Shown piece by piece: positions 5,994 to 8,639 of a stretch of DNA of 8,639 nt (positions are counted from its first letter, which is position 1; the number at the start of each line of letters is the position of its first letter). The notes under the pieces were generated by a model. It searched no databases and was not told the DNA's origin. It saw only the letters and a list, made by a program, of their open reading frames with translations. The DNA lies in NCBI GenBank assembly GCA_944386315.1, contig CALXAS010000064.1:1-8639 (forward strand), in the 5' to 3' direction. The stretch comes from an uncultured Clostridia bacterium (GTDB lineage Bacteria > Bacillota > Clostridia > TANB77 > CAG-508). Both the position numbers and the translations under genes were made by a program.

Positions 5994-7634
5994 ATGAAAA
6001 TTATTTATAAGGATAAACAAATAGAAATTCCAGAAGGAAGTAGAGTAATAGATGTTTTTGGCAAAGAAATAGAAGAGGCAAAAGTAGAAATTGTTACTTG
6101 TAAGATTAACCACGAAGTGAAGTCATTGGATACGGTTTTAAAAGAGGAAAATGTGGTAGAATTATTAAATTTATCTGACCGTGATGGCTCAAGAGCCTAT
6201 ATACGAGGACTTTTATTTATTATGTCAATGGCTTTCCATGAGTTGTATCCAGAATTAAAATTAACAGTAAATTATCAATTGAATAACAGCATGCTTTGCG
6301 AAATATATAACCAAACACCAACAGAAGAAATGATTGCAGAAGTTAGGCAAAAAATGCAAGAGATTATAGATAGGGATTTGCCTATTCGAAAGGTAGAAAT
6401 GAGTAAGACAGAAGCGAAACAATTTATAGAAGAGAAAAAGACGAATATTGGAAAATTACAGATAGAGAATATAGAGAAAAAAGAAGTTTCTTTTTACTTT
6501 TGTGAAGAATATTTTAACTATTTTTATGGAGTTATGCCAATTTCTACTGGTTTTATGAAGTTATTTGATATTATGAAATATCATGATGGCTTTTTAATCC
6601 GTTATCCTAGTAAGAAAAATCCAAATGTAATAGAGCCATATAAAGAAGGAAAGAAATTACTAGCAACACTAGATGAATATGAAGATATTTATCGTGTTTT
6701 AGGAGTATGTACTTTAGATAAGCTAAATAAAATGATAAGAGAAGGAAAAACTTCTGATTTGATATTATTATCTGAAGCGTTACATGAAAAGAAGTTAGCA
6801 CAAATAGCAGATACGATTGCGAAGGATAGAAAAAAGAGAGTGATACTAATTGCAGGACCTTCCTCTTCTGGAAAGACCACATTTGCCAAGCGATTGGGAA
6901 TACAACTTCGTTTAAATGGATTAAAACCAAAAACAATTTCTGTAGATAATTATTTTGTAGAAAGAGAAGATACACCAAAAGATGAATTCGGCAAATATAA
7001 TTTTGAAGCATTAGAAGCGGTGGATTTAAAGTTGTTTAACCATGATTTGAAAGCTTTGTTAAATGGAGAAACCATTTCTATGCCAACTTTTGATTTTATT
7101 CATGGGCATAAAGAATATAAAGGAAATACTATGTCTCTAGCAGCAGATGAAGTGCTAGTGATAGAGGGAATTCATTGTTTGAATGATAAATTAACAGCAG
7201 ATATCCCAAAAGAAGAAAAGTTTAAAATTTATATTAGTGCATTGACGGTATTAAATATTGATTACTATAACCGTATCTCTACAACAGATACGAGAATTAT
7301 TAGAAGAACCGTAAGAGATAGTAAATTTAGAGGATATGACGCAGAAAGAACACTTGCTTCTTGGTATTCTGTGTCAGAAGGAGAGGAGAAAAATATTTTC
7401 CCTTATCAAGAAGAAGCGGATGTGATGTTTAATTCTTCTTTAGTGTATGAAATTAATGCTTTAAGAAATGATGCTTTGCCTTTATTTGAAAAGATAGGAC
7501 CAGATAGCATGCAGTATGCAGAGGCAAAGAGACTTGCTGAGTTTTTAAAATATTTTGAGCCTATTTCCTTAGAAGATGTACCTAAAAATTCTTTACTACA
7601 AGAATTTTTAGGAAATAGTATTTTTGAATATTAA
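5994..7634 (+). CDS. TGS-domain uridine kinase/phosphoribulokinase-like nucleoside kinase
   Basis: This 546-residue three-part protein is typical of clostridia. Residues 1-60 form a TGS-like ubiquitin fold. Residues about 62-250 resemble the second domain of threonyl-tRNA synthetase but lack its paired-His zinc motif. Residues about 282-480 are a P-loop kinase of the uridine kinase/phosphoribulokinase family. The Walker A motif is GPSSSGKT (288-295). SVDNYF (316-321) supplies the conserved Asp, PTFDF is at 364-368, EGIH at 391-394, and the Arg-rich TRIIRRTVRD at 433-442 likely forms the lid. It probably phosphorylates uridine/cytidine or a related nucleoside in the cytoplasm; the exact substrate is unproven. 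The ATG at 5994 follows AAAGGATGG about 9 nt upstream. It is monocistronic, divergent from gerA, and ends in a strong terminator. Arg codons are AGA, AGG, CGT and CGA, with no in-frame CGG, and the reading frame is intact throughout. Confidence 0.9.
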   Translation: MKIIYKDKQIEIPEGSRVIDVFGKEIEEAKVEIVTCKINHEVKSLDTVLKEENVVELLNLSDRDGSRAYIRGLLFIMSMAFHELYPELKLTVNYQLNNSMLCEIYNQTPTEEMIAEVRQKMQEIIDRDLPIRKVEMSKTEAKQFIEEKKTNIGKLQIENIEKKEVSFYFCEEYFNYFYGVMPISTGFMKLFDIMKYHDGFLIRYPSKKNPNVIEPYKEGKKLLATLDEYEDIYRVLGVCTLDKLNKMIREGKTSDLILLSEALHEKKLAQIADTIAKDRKKRVILIAGPSSSGKTTFAKRLGIQLRLNGLKPKTISVDNYFVEREDTPKDEFGKYNFEALEAVDLKLFNHDLKALLNGETISMPTFDFIHGHKEYKGNTMSLAADEVLVIEGIHCLNDKLTADIPKEEKFKIYISALTVLNIDYYNRISTTDTRIIRRTVRDSKFRGYDAERTLASWYSVSEGEEKNIFPYQEEADVMFNSSLVYEINALRNDALPLFEKIGPDSMQYAEAKRLAEFLKYFEPISLEDVPKNSLLQEFLGNSIFEY

Positions 7635-7640
7635 GATAAG

Positions 7641-7690
7641 AAAAAACTATTACCTTTAAAAATTTTTGGAAAGGTAATAGTTTCTTTTTT
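7641..7690. terminator. Bidirectional rho-independent terminator
   Basis: A perfect 14-bp stem (7644-7657 with 7670-7683, core ACTATTACC / GGTAATAGT) encloses a 12-nt loop. On the plus strand it is followed by TTTCTTTTTT, on the minus strand by TTTTTTCTT. It lies between two convergent stop codons (7634 and 7703) and should end both the kinase and the thioesterase transcripts. Confidence 0.88.
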
Positions 7691-7702
7691 AGAATTAAAA
7701 AA

Positions 7703-8435
7703 TTAAGTAAGTTTTACAATAGCATGTAATACTTTTTCATCTTCACTTTTAATAGTAACATAATGAGCCTGTTCTTCTGGTACATAGGAATAAAAGCAAG
7801 CAAGAGTATCACCTAGTTTACTTTCAGACTTGTACATAATTTCTACATGAGAAAAATTAGCACTTTTTTCATACACTTCGGTAGGCAAGGTCTCCAAAGC
7901 AACATCTAAATAGCAAAGGTTATGCATATGACGATTCACATCAATATTGCTACGAAGAACTTTGCATGAATAACTATGAGAAAAATTGGCAGGCTCTTTT
8001 AATTTGGCAGTTTCTACTTCTGGAAAAACAGACTTTGCTTCAGACTCGTAAGGTGCAATAATATCCTCCGTTAATTTTTGTAATCCTTTTTCCGTGTGGA
8101 CTAATACCCATTTGGAAGTAGCAATCACTAAAAGGTTACCTGCTTCGTCGTATATTTCAAAATCACGGTAGCAATAAAATCTAAAAGCAGCACGAGACCA
8201 AGTAGAAATTCTAATCGTTTCTCCGTAGTGAGGTCTTTTTAATATCTGTACCTTCCAATGTAATAACACCCAAGATAGGTGAGTTTGTTCTATCTGCTTT
8301 AGTCCAAACCCTACTGCATCAGAGTGCAGACCTCCAATATCCTCAAAATAACCGAAGTATTGCCTTGTCTGTCATCTCGTTAGACATACCAATATCTCGA
8401 AGCCCAACAGAATAAGTTTTTTCAAAAAACGCCAT
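7703..8435 (-). CDS. Acyl-ACP thioesterase (FatA/FatB-like), interrupted by a +1 frame change at a CGG codon
   Basis: The family hydrolyses acyl-ACP to release free fatty acids in the cytoplasm. Joining two frames gives 243 residues, normal for a bacterial double-hotdog member. The first hotdog (about 1-115) holds LHSDAVGFGLKQIEQTHLSW (36-55) and WKVQILKRPHYGE (60-72). The second (about 155-243) holds the catalytic-type DVNRHMHNLCYLD (165-177), with N167, H169 and N172. The gene starts at ATG 8435 behind AAGGAAGAAGG. After 27 codons (ending KAIL) it meets CGG at 8354-8352 and would stop at TGA 8345-8343, giving only 30 residues. Skipping one base gives ILGYFEDIGGLHS and opens the frame to 7703. 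The downstream frame has no good internal start (a GTG at 8269 lies in the conserved SWVLLHW). It is 40 nt downstream of another thioesterase gene, probably the same operon. Apart from this single event the gene is intact. Confidence 0.85.
8351..8357 (-). other. Candidate +1 frameshift site in the thioesterase gene (CTT CGG T)
   Basis: The sense strand reads ATA CTT CGG TTA TTT TGA in the upstream frame. After skipping the C at 8354 it reads CTT GGT TAT TTT GAG. Skipping a T after CGG would give Arg instead of Gly at the same position, so the exact slip base is ambiguous. The hexamer TTCGGT is shared with the gerA site. An in-frame TGA follows two codons after CGG. Confidence 0.6.
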
Positions 8436-8475
8436 ATATTTTTTACCTTCTTCCTTTTATAGTAAATCGAAAACT

Positions 8476-8639
8476 TTAAGCATCTTCTTGCATGCAATTT
8501 TCCATCACTTGATAAATATCTGGGTGTAATTTTTTTGTATTGATAGGTCTTAAATCTTTGCCAACTAAAGCATGCAATGTAGTTCCTGTATTAATAGGAG
8601 TAGATTCGCATTTTTTAAATATCTCATAAGAAAATTGTA
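8476..8639 (-). CDS. YbgC/FadM-type hotdog thioesterase, C-terminal part (gene continues past the window)
   Basis: The minus-strand frame from the window edge to TAA 8478-8476 gives 54 residues of a 4HBT-type acyl-CoA thioesterase. It starts FSYEIFKK, then TGTTLHALVGKDLRPIN, then a helix ending NCMQEDA. The pattern of Phe-Ser-Tyr-Glu-Ile, then Gly-x-Thr-x-His-Ala, then Arg-Pro-Ile is the usual last strand pair and tail of YbgC/FadM proteins. The catalytic N-terminal half lies outside the window, so activity cannot be judged. It is upstream of the acyl-ACP thioesterase on the same strand with a 40-nt gap and no terminator, suggesting an operon. Confidence 0.75.
   Translation of the reverse strand, partial: QFSYEIFKKCESTPINTGTTLHALVGKDLRPINTKKLHPDIYQVMENCMQEDA

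Noticed and set aside
6607..7011. Minus-strand open frames inside the kinase gene (6607-7011 and 6689-6889)
   Set aside because: They are the reverse complement of the intact kinase coding region, including its Walker A motif, and show no family resemblance or initiation signal.
8314..8329. Hairpin CTGCA / TGCAG downstream of the thioesterase frameshift as a recoding stimulator
   Set aside because: It has only a 5-bp stem and lies about 22 nt from the CGG, beyond the usual stimulatory distance. The gerA site has no matching hairpin.
8343..8345. TGA read as an amino acid instead of a +1 shift
   Set aside because: Reading through TGA in the zero frame gives a peptide unlike the family and soon meets further stops. 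Only a frame change restores the thioesterase sequence.

Overview
The window is AT-rich (roughly 30% G+C by eye) and comes from a spore-forming, low-GC Bacillota, most likely a clostridial lineage. The evidence is a tripartite ger germinant-receptor operon, strong AGGAGG-type ribosome binding sites, an LCP cell-wall ligase, a TGS/uridine-kinase-like protein and clostridial-type acyl-ACP thioesterases. I cannot name the species.

Layout. Positions 1-297 are non-coding, apart from a terminator for the gene that follows. On the minus strand, 298-1401 encodes a LytR-CpsA-Psr protein with its own sigma-A-type promoter (1430-1457). Upstream of it, reading right to left, is a four-gene minus-strand operon: gerA (5731-4039), gerB (4022-2922), gerC (2929-1724) and a tiny two-helix membrane protein (about 1663-1484). 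A 262-bp divergent intergenic region (5732-5993) separates this operon from a plus-strand nucleoside-kinase-like gene (5994-7634). That gene converges on a minus-strand thioesterase pair across a strong bidirectional terminator (7641-7690). The pair is a FatA/FatB-like acyl-ACP thioesterase (8435-7703) and, upstream of it, the C-terminus of a second hotdog thioesterase (8639-8476).

Main observation. Two genes, gerA and the acyl-ACP thioesterase, are each broken by exactly one frame change. Both breaks fall on an in-frame CGG codon in the same sense-strand hexamer TTCGGT (ATT-CGG-T and CTT-CGG-T). In both, skipping one base (+1), most simply the C of CGG so that GGT is read, gives a full-length protein. 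In gerA this exactly restores the family consensus. By hand count these are the only two in-frame CGG codons in about 2,600 codons of the window, although CGG occurs about 22 times out of frame in the same genes. This suggests that CGG is not read as a normal arginine codon here and acts as a +1 recoding (or quadruplet-decoding) signal. The alternative is two coincidental indels; genome-wide tests are given.

How the genes work together. GerA, GerB and GerC form an inner-membrane receptor complex of the dormant spore, and the small protein may be an accessory (D-type) subunit. The thioesterase pair probably hydrolyses acyl-ACP or acyl-CoA. The LCP protein attaches glycopolymers to peptidoglycan. 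The kinase belongs to nucleotide metabolism.
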